DNA from: JBDKTH01 sp964558295
GTDB lineage: Bacteria > Planctomycetota > Planctomycetia > Pirellulales > Thermoguttaceae
Direction of reading: 5' to 3'
Assembly (NCBI GenBank): GCA_964558295.1
Contig: CAZLDQ010000112.1
Coordinates: forward strand, 1 to 19,219
DNA length: 19,219 nucleotides
The notes under the pieces are model-generated. The model was not told the DNA's origin and searched no databases. It worked only from the letters and a program-made list of their open reading frames with translations. Positions 1 through 7,773 of this stretch are shown here, one piece after another. Position 1 is the stretch's first letter. Every line of letters starts with the position of its first letter. A program made the position numbers and the translations under genes.

Positions 1-40
1 TGTCACGGGCAGGGCAGGGGAGGGCAGGGTAGGGGGGCGC
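1..40. repeat. G-rich AGGGCAGGGG-type repeat tract
   Basis: A short low-complexity tract beyond the 3' end of pdxA, made of repeated GGGCA/AGGGG units. It contains AGGGCAGGGG at 11-20, the reverse complement of the decamer CCCCTGCCCT that recurs elsewhere in this window on the plus strand. It is non-coding and has no terminator-like stem followed by T residues. Confidence 0.5.
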
Positions 41-44
41 CGAG

Positions 45-1073
45 TTACGATCTGCGGCCGGCCAACCGCGCGGCCACGCGAATCGCTTCGATCATGCTGC
101 CCGTCTCGGCCTTGGCTTGCCAAGCCAGATCGAAGGCCGTACCGTGCGCTACGCTTGTGCGGATAATCGGCAGGCCGAGCGTTACGTTGACCGCGCGGTG
201 CATGCCGAGCAGCTTCAGGGCGATGTGGCCCTGATCGTGGTACATGGCCACCACGGCGTCGTACTTTCCGTCGCGGGCGTGAACCATTACGGTGTCGGCC
301 GGCAACGGACCGTCGACGTGCATCCCTTCGGCAACTGCCCGTTCGACCGCCGGTCGGATCAGCATACGTTCTTCGGTGCCGAATAGCCCCCCCTCGCCGC
401 CATGCGGATTGAGCGAGCAGACGCCGATGTGCGGTTGAGAACCTTTCATGCGCGCCATGAATCGGTCGGCCAGCCGGGTCTTGGCAAGGACGCCGTCTTC
501 GGTCAGTTCGTCGAATACGTTGCGCAACGCCGTGTGGAGTGTGACGTGGACTACCGCCAAGCCGGCCGGTGAGCGGACCTGCTCGTCAGGGCCTAGATAG
601 AGCATCATGGCAAAGTCGGTCACTCCACAGAGTTCGGCCAGCAACTCGGTATGGCCTGGGTAGTGGTGTCCGGCCAGGGTGAGCGCTTCTTTGTGCAAAG
701 GAGCTGTGGTGATGGCGTCCACTCGTCCTTCCAGGGCGAGTCGTGCGGCAGTGATCACGGCATCGTAGGCCGCCTGGCCAGCGCGAGCGTCGATTTGACA
801 CCGCGGGGCCTCGAGGGCGTCCGTGGAACCGCAGGTCAGACAGGGAATGACACCGGGCGAAGGGCTGGCTTCTTCCGGTGATCTGATCTCGACGACCTCG
901 GCCTCGACCTTCCACAAGTCGGCCGCGCGCCGAAGGATTTCAGGACGCCCAACGACGAACGGGCGGCAGAGTTCGTGGACTACCGGCTGCGGCCAAGCGC
1001 CAACAATGACCTCGGGCCCGACGCCGGCTGGGTCCCCCATCGAAAGTGCGATTCGCGGCTTGTGTGTTGTCAT
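45..1073 (-). CDS. pdxA: 4-hydroxythreonine-4-phosphate dehydrogenase PdxA
   Basis: PdxA oxidises 4-phosphohydroxy-L-threonine with NAD in the DXP-dependent pathway to pyridoxal 5'-phosphate; it is a cytoplasmic, metal-dependent dimer. The product is 342 residues, close to the usual 330. The N-terminus carries RIALSMGDPAGVGPEV, the family signature. Also visible are the metal-ligand stretch HYPGHTELLAELCG, SLNPHGGEGGLFGTEE, and YHDQGHIALKLLG, followed by GLPIIRTSVAHGTAFD, all diagnostic. I chose the ATG at 1073; a TTG six codons upstream is possible but less likely. No Shine-Dalgarno sequence is seen. The gene is divergent from dtd, and nothing nearby suggests a dedicated B6 operon. The identification is firm from the motifs alone. 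Confidence 0.96.
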   Translation of the reverse strand: MTTHKPRIALSMGDPAGVGPEVIVGAWPQPVVHELCRPFVVGRPEILRRAADLWKVEAEVVEIRSPEEASPSPGVIPCLTCGSTDALEAPRCQIDARAGQAAYDAVITAARLALEGRVDAITTAPLHKEALTLAGHHYPGHTELLAELCGVTDFAMMLYLGPDEQVRSPAGLAVVHVTLHTALRNVFDELTEDGVLAKTRLADRFMARMKGSQPHIGVCSLNPHGGEGGLFGTEERMLIRPAVERAVAEGMHVDGPLPADTVMVHARDGKYDAVVAMYHDQGHIALKLLGMHRAVNVTLGLPIIRTSVAHGTAFDLAWQAKAETGSMIEAIRVAARLAGRRS

Positions 1074-1082
1074 GATATGATC

Positions 1083-1106
1083 ATTGTACAAGACGTCGGC
1101 CCGACG
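1083..1106 (-). promoter_or_regulatory. Possible pdxA promoter -10 and inverted repeat
   Basis: On the minus strand TACAAT (plus positions 1083-1088) lies only about 10 bases before the pdxA ATG, so a transcript from it would be almost leaderless. Just upstream is a perfect inverted repeat, CGTCGG-C-CCGACG at 1094-1106, where a -35 element would be expected; no good -35 is visible. The assignment is weak. Confidence 0.25.
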
Positions 1107-1194
1107 CCTCTAGAGAGTTTTGGGGGTGCCGGTGGATGATTTGTCGATGAACCGGCGTTTTTTTCTTTCCCCAACTGCTGGGATACCCCCTGCC

Positions 1195-1659
1195 ATGCGC
1201 GCTTGTATCCAACGTGTGACCCGTGCCCGCGTAACGGTCGCCGGCGATGTTTCGGGTGAGATTGGGCGGGGGATGCTTGTCCTTCTGGGCGTTGCGGAGG
1301 GGGACACGGAAGGCGATGCACGCCAATTGGCCGAGAAGATCGTTGGTCTGCGAATCTTTGAAGACGAGCAGCAGAAAATGAACCGGTCGCTGGCGGATGT
1401 GGGCGGGGCTATGTTGGTGGTCAGCCAGTTCACACTCCTCGGCGATTGCCGCAAGGGCCGCCGCCCAAGTTTCGATCAGGCGGCCGAGCCCGGGCTGGCT
1501 GAGCGGCTCTACGAACGCTTCGTTGCGATCGTTGCGCAGCAAGGGATCTCGGTGGCCACGGGCAGATTTCGTGAGTACATGGAAGTCGAACTGGTCAACG
1601 ACGGCCCGGTGACGCTTCTTGTCGATACCCGCGATCTGCCGGCAAGCGGTCGGCGCTAG
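1195..1659 (+). CDS. dtd: D-aminoacyl-tRNA deacylase Dtd
   Basis: Dtd hydrolyses D-aminoacyl-tRNA (and glycyl-tRNA-Ala), recycling mischarged tRNA. The product is 154 residues from the ATG at 1195 (family about 145-150) and starts MRACIQRVTRARVTV, typical of the family. The conserved SQFTLLGDCRKGRRPSF and the C-terminal LVNDGPVTLLVDT with the Gly-cisPro pair that gates chirality are present. The usual GxFGAxM before that motif reads GRFREYMEVE here, a mild divergence. The reading frame is open further upstream to 1120, but that extension is not family-like. The gene ends ten bases before the convergent membrane protein gene, with no evident terminator between them. Confidence 0.95.
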   Translation: MRACIQRVTRARVTVAGDVSGEIGRGMLVLLGVAEGDTEGDARQLAEKIVGLRIFEDEQQKMNRSLADVGGAMLVVSQFTLLGDCRKGRRPSFDQAAEPGLAERLYERFVAIVAQQGISVATGRFREYMEVELVNDGPVTLLVDTRDLPASGRR

Positions 1660-1669
1660 CTCAGCGTCG

Positions 1670-2377
1670 CTATTGCACGAATTGGTCGGTGATTCGCGTA
1701 GCCGTCTGCTGGGTCGGCTTTTGTAGTTCTTGCTGGTAGAACTGCTGAGTCCAGCCGGGATCTTCAAGGGCCAGGAAGGTCAGCAACGCAAGTTTGAGAT
1801 AGGCAGAACCGTTGGCCCACCAACTGCGACTGGCCAACTTGATAGCAGTGCCGAATGAACTCTTCAGACGCAACCGGCCTCGTCGCCACTCGATGCTGTA
1901 TAGCTCGTCGAGCAACAAGTGGACCAGATAACCCAACGCCACGCCGCCGGCCTTGTAGATCCGAAGCTCGATCGTTCCAGTGGCCAACAAGAAGGCCAGT
2001 TCGCCAGCGATGACCGCCGCAGGTAGGCTGTGAAACATGCCACGATGGACCGTGTAGCGTTTCAACAACTCGGCAAACCCGAAGCGGATCAGTAGATAGA
2101 CCAAGGATCCGGCCAAGACGATGGTTTCCGAGGGGGCTCCGAGGTGTTGCAGTCGATTGACGAGCATGATCGATACGACCGCAGCCCCAAAGGCAAGGCT
2201 TTCACGCAACGGGCGCCCGGAGCCGCTGTCGATGTCGGGCAGCATTCCCGAGACGCCACAGAGCCCTGCAGCCAGGACGCATGACGAAAGTGGCACACCA
2301 CGAAATACGGGGGCCGCGACGCCATACCCGACGCCGACAAGGCTGCTTGCCATGATATGTGTTTTGAAGCCTGCCAT
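1670..2377 (-). CDS. YdjM/DUF457-type membrane protein (putative metal-dependent hydrolase)
   Basis: A 235-residue polytopic membrane protein resembling the YdjM/DUF457 family, which is annotated as membrane-bound metal-dependent hydrolases; no substrate is established. Family features seen are the N-terminal MAGFKTHIMASS, the LPDIDS motif near residue 47 after a hydrophobic segment, HRGMFHSLPAAV around residue 131, and LGYLVHLLLDEL near residue 150. These His and Asp residues are placed like the putative metal ligands of the family. Several hydrophobic segments alternate with them. The C-terminal 40 residues are soluble and Gln-rich. The start is ATG 2377 with no Shine-Dalgarno site. It is divergent from the cvpA-like gene and convergent with dtd. 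The family assignment is good; the enzymatic role is only an annotation tradition. Confidence 0.8.
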   Translation of the reverse strand: MAGFKTHIMASSLVGVGYGVAAPVFRGVPLSSCVLAAGLCGVSGMLPDIDSGSGRPLRESLAFGAAVVSIMLVNRLQHLGAPSETIVLAGSLVYLLIRFGFAELLKRYTVHRGMFHSLPAAVIAGELAFLLATGTIELRIYKAGGVALGYLVHLLLDELYSIEWRRGRLRLKSSFGTAIKLASRSWWANGSAYLKLALLTFLALEDPGWTQQFYQQELQKPTQQTATRITDQFVQ

Positions 2378-2609
2378 AGGGGGTCTTTTAGCGGATCTGG
2401 GGCGTTAGGCCAAGGTCAATTGCCGTGGGGGGAGGCGGCATGCTATGTACTGCTCGCGATTGGTGGTTGGCGCAGGCTGCGAAAGGCAGGATATCTGTCG
2501 GCAGGGCCGGACTTGGCGTTGCGCCCCCTGCTCTCCACGGCGTACTGCCGCTTTGGTATGGCGATTGCTCCCCTGCCCCAATGATCTTCGCGGTGCGCGG
2601 GCTTCCGGT

Positions 2610-2650
2610 TATACTGTCCGCCAACATCGTTGAGGGTTACTTCGAGGAGG
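2610..2650 (+). promoter_or_regulatory. Putative -10 and Shine-Dalgarno of the cvpA-like gene
   Basis: The 275-base gap between the divergent membrane protein gene and the cvpA-like gene holds a -10-like TATACT at 2610-2615 and an AGGAGG at 2645-2650 just before the ATG at 2653. No convincing -35 is seen. The Shine-Dalgarno sequence decides the start. The same gap holds CCCCTGCCC at 2570-2578. Confidence 0.4.
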
Positions 2651-2652
2651 AA

Positions 2653-3396
2653 ATGACTGAGAGTGAGCTTCCGGTTCAGGCTTACGACATCTTCATGTTG
2701 GTGCTGTTGATACTTACCACGCTGTTCGGCTTCTGGAAGGGGCTGGCGTGGCAGGTGGCGTCGATCGGTTCGGTGGTGCTTAGCTACTTCGTGGCCGTGC
2801 GGTATGCCGGCGAGTTGGCGCCGAGCATCAGTAACGAATCGCCCTGGAATCGGCACGTGGCGATGTTGCTCCTCTACTTGCTTACGTCGTTGGTAGTCTG
2901 GATGGCGTTTCGTGTGGTGGCCAAGCTAATCGATCGGGTTCAGTTGAAGGATTTTGATCGCCAAGCCGGGGCGCTGGTCGGGCTGGGGAAGGGGATCTTG
3001 CTGTGCCTGGTGGTCACCTTCTTCGCCGTGACGCTTTCCGAGCCGGCGCGGCAGGCGGTTCTGCAGACCAAGAGTGGCCGCTATATGGCTATTCTGATTC
3101 AACGGGCGGCACCATCACTTCCCGGCGAGGTTCGCAAGCAACTGGGGCAGTATATCGACGAGCTTGACCAGAAACTGCGTCCGGAGAATCCGGCAGAGCC
3201 TGGAGTGAATCCTGGGGCAGTGAATCCTGGGGCGTTGCCCTCCTGGCAACAGCTTCGCTGGCCGGGCAATCGGGGCTCCGGCAAGCTGTCGGCGGCCGCG
3301 GCGTCGAGCGGAGGCCAGCGGCCCTGGTGCCCTGGGGCAAGGCGGAAGCCGATTGGCGTGTTTTCCGGGCTTTTTCGGACCTTTGACCGAACATAA
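2653..3396 (+). CDS. cvpA: CvpA family membrane protein
   Basis: A 247-residue inner-membrane protein of the CvpA family (named for colicin V production; the general role is unclear, with proposed links to envelope stress). The start at ATG 2653 is set by AGGAGG immediately upstream; an open frame back to 2425 is not protein-like. Four hydrophobic segments lie at roughly residues 10-30, 35-53, 68-88 and 105-127. The typical CvpA opening is YDIFMLVLLILTTLFGFWKG, and the GALVGLGKGILLCLVV segment matches the family's fourth helix. The C-terminal 75 residues are a Pro/Gly/Ser-rich soluble tail with a duplicated VNPGA pentapeptide, longer than in small CvpA proteins. It converges on accA across a 105-base gap. 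Confidence 0.85.
   Translation: MTESELPVQAYDIFMLVLLILTTLFGFWKGLAWQVASIGSVVLSYFVAVRYAGELAPSISNESPWNRHVAMLLLYLLTSLVVWMAFRVVAKLIDRVQLKDFDRQAGALVGLGKGILLCLVVTFFAVTLSEPARQAVLQTKSGRYMAILIQRAAPSLPGEVRKQLGQYIDELDQKLRPENPAEPGVNPGAVNPGALPSWQQLRWPGNRGSGKLSAAAASSGGQRPWCPGARRKPIGVFSGLFRTFDRT
3204..3233 (+). repeat. Two tandem 15-bp direct repeats inside the CvpA tail
   Basis: AGTGAATCCTGGGGC occurs twice in perfect tandem (3204-3218 and 3219-3233). It is in frame and encodes a repeated VNPGA in the soluble C-terminal tail, so expansion or contraction would not break the gene. Confidence 0.8.
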
Positions 3397-3475
3397 GAAA
3401 CATTATCGGACGTTGAGGGGAGGCTCAGAAGGGGCCCCTCGGGCCTGCTTTGTCAAACGTCGATGACGTTTCTTA
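3394..3475. terminator. Nested inverted repeats between convergent cvpA-like gene and accA
   Basis: The outer arms 3394-3416 and 3453-3475 pair almost completely with two one-base gaps: TAAGAAAC at the left end pairs with GTTTCTTA at the right end. The left arm begins at the cvpA-like stop codon. Inside lie the perfect palindrome AGGGGCCCCT (3430-3439), flanked by AGGC and GCCT. The right arm is itself a short hairpin, AAACGTC-GAT-GACGTTT (3455-3471). Lying between convergent genes it may act as a bidirectional terminator, but no U-tract follows, so the function is inferred. Confidence 0.45.
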
Positions 3476-3501
3476 GGGCGGGATGTGTGTCAAAGACGAC
3501 G

Positions 3502-4569
3502 CTAACTGGAGGCCGACTCGGTTGCCCGAGCGGTGTTGGCGTGTGGCGTGGTCGGCTGGCCGTCGGGAGACGGCTGGTGATCGGCAAGGGGTTGGCCGTG
3601 AAGCGTGGAGCCTTCGAGGAAGACGCCCATCCGGCGGAACTTTTGGTAGCGCATGTCGAGGAGCTGTGGGATGGGTAGGCTCATGAGCTCGCGGAGGTTG
3701 TTGCGTAAGAAGAGTTTGAGCTGGGCGGCCATCGCGTGGTGATCGCGGTGGGCCCCGCCCAGCGGCTCGGGGATGGCCGCATCGATCACGCCTAGCTTGA
3801 GCAGGTCCTTGGAGGTCATTTTCAAGGCGGCTGCGGCTTGTTCTTTGTAGAGATGGCTTTTCCAGATGATGCCGGCGCAGCCTTCCGGGCTGATGACTGA
3901 GTAATAGGCGTGCTCAAGCATTGCGATCCGGTCGCCGACGCCGATTCCCAGGGCACCGCCGGAGCCGCCTTCGCCGATGACCACGCAGATGATCGGCGTG
4001 GGGAGACGCGACATCTCGAACATTGAACTGGCAATGACCTGATGCTGGCCTCGCTCTTCGGCGGCGATGCCGGGGTACGCCCCCGGGGTATCAATGAAGC
4101 AGATGACCGGGAGGTGGAACTTGGCGGCCAGGTGCATCTTGGCCATCGCCTTGCGGTAGCCTTCCGGGTGGGCGCAGCCGTAGTTGCAAGCCATGCGTTC
4201 TTTGAGCGTCTTGCCTTTCTGATGGCCGATGACCATGACCTTGATGTCGTCGAGCTTCGCCCAGCCGCTGCGGATAGCGCGGTCGTCGCTGAAGAACCGA
4301 TCGCCGTGCAGTTCGACGAACTCATCGAAGCAGAGTTCAAGGTAGTCGGTCGTCATGGGGCGGTCGGGATGGCGGGCGACTTCGACCGTCTCCCAGGGCT
4401 TCAGTTGGTTGAAGATCCGCCGTTTCAGGTCGGTCAGGTCGCGGCGGAGCCGGCGGATTTCGGTGCCCGCATCGGGGTTGTCGTGGGCGATGCGTTCGAG
4501 CTTTTCGAGTTGTGCTTCGAGTTCGTAGATTGGCCGTTCGAACGAGAGGCGGTGCTCGGTCTTACCCAT
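3502..4569 (-). CDS. accA: Acetyl-CoA carboxylase carboxyltransferase subunit alpha
   Basis: AccA with AccD transfers the carboxyl group from carboxybiotin to acetyl-CoA, giving malonyl-CoA for fatty acid synthesis. The product is 355 residues; E. coli AccA is 319. Seen are the N-terminal coiled helix region YELEAQLEKLERIAHDN, then RPMTTDYLELCFDEFVELHGDRF and KMHLAAKFHLPVICFIDTPG. The oxyanion-hole crotonase-like core follows, with IGEGGSGGALGIGVGDRI and YYSVISPEGCAGIIWK. The last 35 residues are an extra low-complexity Pro/Ser/Thr tail. ATG 4569 is the start. It lies downstream of the kinase gene on the same strand with a 178-base gap. accD is not in the window, which is common when accA is unlinked. 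The identification is firm. Confidence 0.97.
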   Translation of the reverse strand: MGKTEHRLSFERPIYELEAQLEKLERIAHDNPDAGTEIRRLRRDLTDLKRRIFNQLKPWETVEVARHPDRPMTTDYLELCFDEFVELHGDRFFSDDRAIRSGWAKLDDIKVMVIGHQKGKTLKERMACNYGCAHPEGYRKAMAKMHLAAKFHLPVICFIDTPGAYPGIAAEERGQHQVIASSMFEMSRLPTPIICVVIGEGGSGGALGIGVGDRIAMLEHAYYSVISPEGCAGIIWKSHLYKEQAAAALKMTSKDLLKLGVIDAAIPEPLGGAHRDHHAMAAQLKLFLRNNLRELMSLPIPQLLDMRYQKFRRMGVFLEGSTLHGQPLADHQPSPDGQPTTPHANTARATESASS

Positions 4570-4605
4570 TTTGTTATACCTACCTGGCTATCCTTGGATC
4601 ACGAC

Positions 4606-4824
4606 TTACCGGGCATAGATGCCAGCGTTGATGGCATCGACGCCGCGTTGATCGGCTTTGCGGGCTACGTTGAGTTGTCCATTTACACTTTGTCGGTCAA
4701 ACGCCCCGGGGGCCAATAGCTTCCACGGGGCGACGGATTGCTTTTGGTCAACTATTGGTCTGTTTTGCTTCCGGAGGGGGTGAGGGATCTTTACGGAAAA
4801 TGCGTATCCTGCGCAGTTCGCCAT
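4606..4824 (-). other. Possible small ORF upstream of accA (uncertain)
   Basis: An open frame of 72 codons runs from ATG 4824, inside the 3' end of the kinase gene, through the gap before accA, and stops at 4606. Its last 20 residues, VARKADQRGVDAINAGIYAR, look protein-like, and most of those codons end in C as in the neighbouring genes. I do not recognise the product. It could be a real small protein, the tail of a lost gene, or chance in GC-rich DNA. Confidence 0.2.
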
Positions 4825-5626
4825 AGAACTCTTCGACGGACTGGAACCGGGCGGAGGGCTTTTTGGCCATAGCTTTCCGGAGCAGTTGTGAGAACTCTGG
4901 GGTGACGTTGCGATTGAGGGCTTCCAACGAAGGCGGGGCTGCACGGAGGTGTTTGGTCAGGAGGTCGTTCGAGTTAATCCCTGTAAACGGCGGGCGTCCG
5001 CCGACGAGTTCGAAAAGGGTGCAAGCCAGGCTATATAGGTCGGCGCGGTCATCCAGCGGTTTTCCGAGGATTTGTTCCGGCGACATATAGCTTCGTGTGC
5101 CCTGCACTTTGGTCCGCGGTGCCAAAAGCTTGGAGAGAAAACCTGGCTTTCGTTGGGCCAGCGAGAAATCGATCAGCTTGATCTCCCCGTCGTCGGAGAC
5201 CAGAAAATTCTCCGGCTTCACATCGCGATGGACCCACCCCTCGCGGCCGAACGCGATCAGGGCTTCGGTCGCCTGCAAGGCAATCGTTGGGATCATGTGG
5301 ACTAATGTGTCGCCTGCTTGGTGCATGCGGAATTTCAGGTTGGGAGCGGGAAACCATTCCATGGCCAGAAATGGGGCGCCGCGATCCACTCCGTATTCGT
5401 AAATCCGGATGATTCGGGGATGGTTGAGTCCACCGACGACTGCGTATTCGCGTTTCAGGGCTGCCAGTTGTTCGCGGTCCTTGCGATACTTTTCCAGCAA
5501 GGTTTTTACTGCCACCAATTGCTGCTTTCCGTCGTGATAGGCTTGCCAGACTTGGCTGGTCTGCCCGGTGTTCACGACATTTAACAGCCGATAGGAGCCG
5601 AGATAACTGGAGACTGCTCTACTCAC
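4748..5626 (-). CDS. Ser/Thr protein kinase with atypical DFS motif
   Basis: A 292-residue Hanks-type kinase without transmembrane segments or sensor domain. Numbered from GTG 5626, the beta-3 lysine is K41 (VAVKTLL), the catalytic loop is HRDVKPENFLV (D135), the metal-binding motif reads DFS (153-155) instead of DFG, and the activation segment ends in YMSPEQ. The later DDRADLYSLACTLFELVGGRPPF is typical of bacterial kinases. The glycine-rich loop is degenerate (NTGQTSQVW). The frame is open to 5719 with an ATG at 5713. I prefer GTG 5626 because the extra N-terminus is not kinase-like and a plausible promoter lies between the two starts. It follows the glycosyltransferase gene on the same strand. 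It may be a weak or non-canonical kinase; its substrate is unknown. Confidence 0.85.
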   Translation of the reverse strand: MSRAVSSYLGSYRLLNVVNTGQTSQVWQAYHDGKQQLVAVKTLLEKYRKDREQLAALKREYAVVGGLNHPRIIRIYEYGVDRGAPFLAMEWFPAPNLKFRMHQAGDTLVHMIPTIALQATEALIAFGREGWVHRDVKPENFLVSDDGEIKLIDFSLAQRKPGFLSKLLAPRTKVQGTRSYMSPEQILGKPLDDRADLYSLACTLFELVGGRPPFTGINSNDLLTKHLRAAPPSLEALNRNVTPEFSQLLRKAMAKKPSARFQSVEEFYGELRRIRIFRKDPSPPPEAKQTNS

Positions 5627-5678
5627 GACAAGCGGACCACCACCTCCCAGATTACCGAACCACGAAAAACGCCCCTCT

Positions 5679-5707
5679 AGTGTAACGGCCCAGCTAGTGT
5701 TCGACAA
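5679..5707 (-). promoter_or_regulatory. Putative kinase promoter inside the glycosyltransferase 3' end
   Basis: The minus strand has TTGTCG (plus 5702-5707), a 17-base spacer and TACACT (plus 5679-5684). Each hexamer matches consensus at four of six positions. It would start transcription near 5672, upstream of the GTG at 5626 but downstream of the alternative kinase ATG at 5713. Confidence 0.35.
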
Positions 5708-6940
5708 TTGCATTCCCACCGTCTTTGCTGGTCTTTCTGCCCTGCCTGGGTTGTCTAGTCTCCTGGTGGGCGCAAGTCAGCAAACGCTCGTAGAGGGCTC
5801 TCAATTGGCGGGTCATGGCTTCATGACGAAACACTTCGACAAAGCGACGTTGCCCTTCTGCCCCCAGTCGATCGCGTAGCGCGGGATCGGCGGCCAGTTG
5901 GATGATCGCCTGGGCCAAGCTGTCGATGCTTTTGGGGGGTAATAAAAAACCGGTCTGATTTGGGAGGACCACTTCCCTCGCTCCGTCCACGTCGTAGCTG
6001 ACGACCGGCTTGCCGGCGATTAAGCCTTGGGGGAGGACCCGCGCAAGGCCTTCGCGGAGGCTGGTGTGAACGACGACAGCCATGGCGGCGAGGAGTTGAG
6101 GCTTAGCTTTGCGGGGTTGGGGGGGGCCCCCCCGAGGCCGGTCAAGTGGAAAAAGGGATCCAGGCCGGCTTGGGCAATCTCGTGCCGGATCTGGGGAGCC
6201 AAGAGTCCGTCGCCGACCAGCAGGAAGCGGACGTTGGGTTGCACGGTGACCACTTGACGTGCTGCCTGGATCAGATACTCGTGGCCCTTGAGGTGAAACA
6301 GTCGGGCGACCTTTCCGATGACCACGTGCTCGGGCTGGTAGCCCAATTCGCGGCGTGTTTCCTCGCGATATTTGGCGGCGTTGAGGAACGGTTCGACTTC
6401 CATGCCGCTGTAGATTGTGGTGAACTTTTCGCGTGGGGCCACGCCGGCGTTGACCATCAATTCGGTCATGGCGTCAGCCACGCTGACCATGGCATGGCAT
6501 CTGGAAGCCGCCCAACGTTCGCAAGCTCGGAAAAACGCACGCGCCCCCCTGCCCTGATAGGGATGGAATGGCGCTCCGTGGACGCCGTGGACGATTGCCG
6601 GCACGCCCAGTGCGCTGGCAGCGGCGCGGCCGAGCAGCCCACCTTTGGCGCTATGGGTATGAACCACCTCAGGCTGGAATTCGCGAATCGCCTGTTTGAT
6701 CCGGTAGTAGCTGACCAAGTCGCGCCAGGGATGGATTGCGCGGCGTAGTTCGGGGATGATCACCAGCGGCAGCCCCCCTGCCCTGGCCCGATCTAGAAGG
6801 CTTCCTTCTGGTCCCAGCGGCGGTCCGGTGATCAGGAGAACCTCGTCGCCGTAGATGCGCATCAGATCCTCGCACGAGAGAAGCGTGTTTTCTTGGGCGC
6901 CGCCAAGGATCAGGCGTGTGATGATATGGGCAATGCGCAT
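5694..6940 (-). pseudogene. GT4 glycosyltransferase, split by a -1 frameshift
   Basis: A glycosyltransferase of the GT4/GT-B type, probably for cell-surface polysaccharide. The first part (6940 down to about 6135) carries MRIAHIITRLILGGAQENT, HTHSAKGGLLGR, HGVHGAPFHPY, the UDP-sugar-domain stretch VVIGKVARLFHLKGHEYL and RFLLVGDGLL. After HLTGL the frame enters a run of seven G and eight C and goes out of frame, ending at 6020. The rest continues one frame over: KPQLLAAM, then VVVHTSLREGLARVLPQG, GKPVVSYDVDGAREVV and a normal C-terminus stopping at 5694. One missing base in the run restores a single protein of about 415 residues. The start ATG 6940 is six bases past the truA stop, suggesting cotranscription. 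It is either a true pseudogene, a phase-variable gene or a homopolymer sequencing error. Confidence 0.85.
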
Positions 6941-6946
6941 CAGCGG

Positions 6947-7729
6947 TCAGGGCTCCGGCGAGTTCACGGCGGCGAGTCCGTCATCGTAATGGACCGAGAG
7001 CAGGAACAGGCCTTGGGCCGGCGCGGTGGGGCCGGCCTGACGGCGGTCGGTGGCGGCGAGGACCTCGGCTATCCAAGTCTCTTCGCGAGCGCCGCGGCCG
7101 ACTTCGACCAGGCTGCCGACGATCGCGCGGACCATATTGTAGAGAAAACCGTTGGCTTCGACCTCGAAGGTAATGATCTGGCGCGCCGGAGACTCGTCGG
7201 TGCGGAGGCTGAGGTCGTAGATCGTGCGGACGCTCGTGCGGCGCTCCGCGCCGCTCGTTTCGAAACTGCTGAAATCGTGGGTTCCTCGAAGCGATTGGGC
7301 GGCGCGCCTCATGGCCTCCACGTCGAGGCGGCCGTAGTAGTGCCAACAGTAGCGACGCTGGAAGATGTCGGGGACCGGGCCGGCGTGGAGGATGTAGCGA
7401 TAGCGTTTCCGGATCGCGTCACGTAATGCATGAAAGTCCTCGGCCGCTTCAACGGCTTCGAGGACAGCGATATCGTCGGGCAATTCGGCGTTCAGCGCAC
7501 GCTGAAAGACGTCCGCCGACAAGCGGCTTTCAGTGCGGAAGCTGGCTACCTGTCCCAAGGCATGGACACCGGCGTCAGTCCGCCCGCTGCCGATAACGCG
7601 GATCTGTTCACCGGTGATCTTGGCCAGCGTCGTTTCGAGTACCTCTTGTACCGTCTTGCGCCCCGACTGGACTTGCCAGCCCGCATAAGCCGTGCCATCG
7701 TAGGCAAGTGTGAGCTTGAAGGTGCGCAT
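6947..7729 (-). CDS. truA: tRNA pseudouridine synthase A
   Basis: TruA isomerises uridines 38-40 in the tRNA anticodon stem. The product is 260 residues, the usual length. Motifs include KLTLAYDGTAYAGWQVQ at the N-terminus and GSGRTDAGVHALGQVASF with the catalytic aspartate. Further on are KRYRYIL, WHYYGRLDVEAMRRAA, GTHDFSSF and FEVEANGFLYNMVRAIVGSLVEVGRG, all characteristic. ATG 7729 gives the family N-terminus. It lies between asd and the glycosyltransferase on the same strand; the glycosyltransferase follows after six bases. The identification is firm. Confidence 0.97.
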   Translation of the reverse strand: MRTFKLTLAYDGTAYAGWQVQSGRKTVQEVLETTLAKITGEQIRVIGSGRTDAGVHALGQVASFRTESRLSADVFQRALNAELPDDIAVLEAVEAAEDFHALRDAIRKRYRYILHAGPVPDIFQRRYCWHYYGRLDVEAMRRAAQSLRGTHDFSSFETSGAERRTSVRTIYDLSLRTDESPARQIITFEVEANGFLYNMVRAIVGSLVEVGRGAREETWIAEVLAATDRRQAGPTAPAQGLFLLSVHYDDGLAAVNSPEP

Positions 7730-7773
7730 GGACGAAAAGATGGGACATTGTCAGGAGGTACTGACAGGGACGT

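Noticed and set aside
1120..1194. In-frame 25-residue extension of Dtd
   Set aside because: Family proteins begin at MRACIQRV-like sequence, which matches ATG 1195.
2425..2652. In-frame extension of the CvpA-like protein by 76 residues
   Set aside because: The extension is not protein-like, and AGGAGG sits just before ATG 2653, where the family N-terminus begins.
3783..4340. Overlapping Ser/Ala-rich frame antiparallel or shifted to accA
   Set aside because: It is a shifted shadow of accA on the same strand with low-complexity composition.
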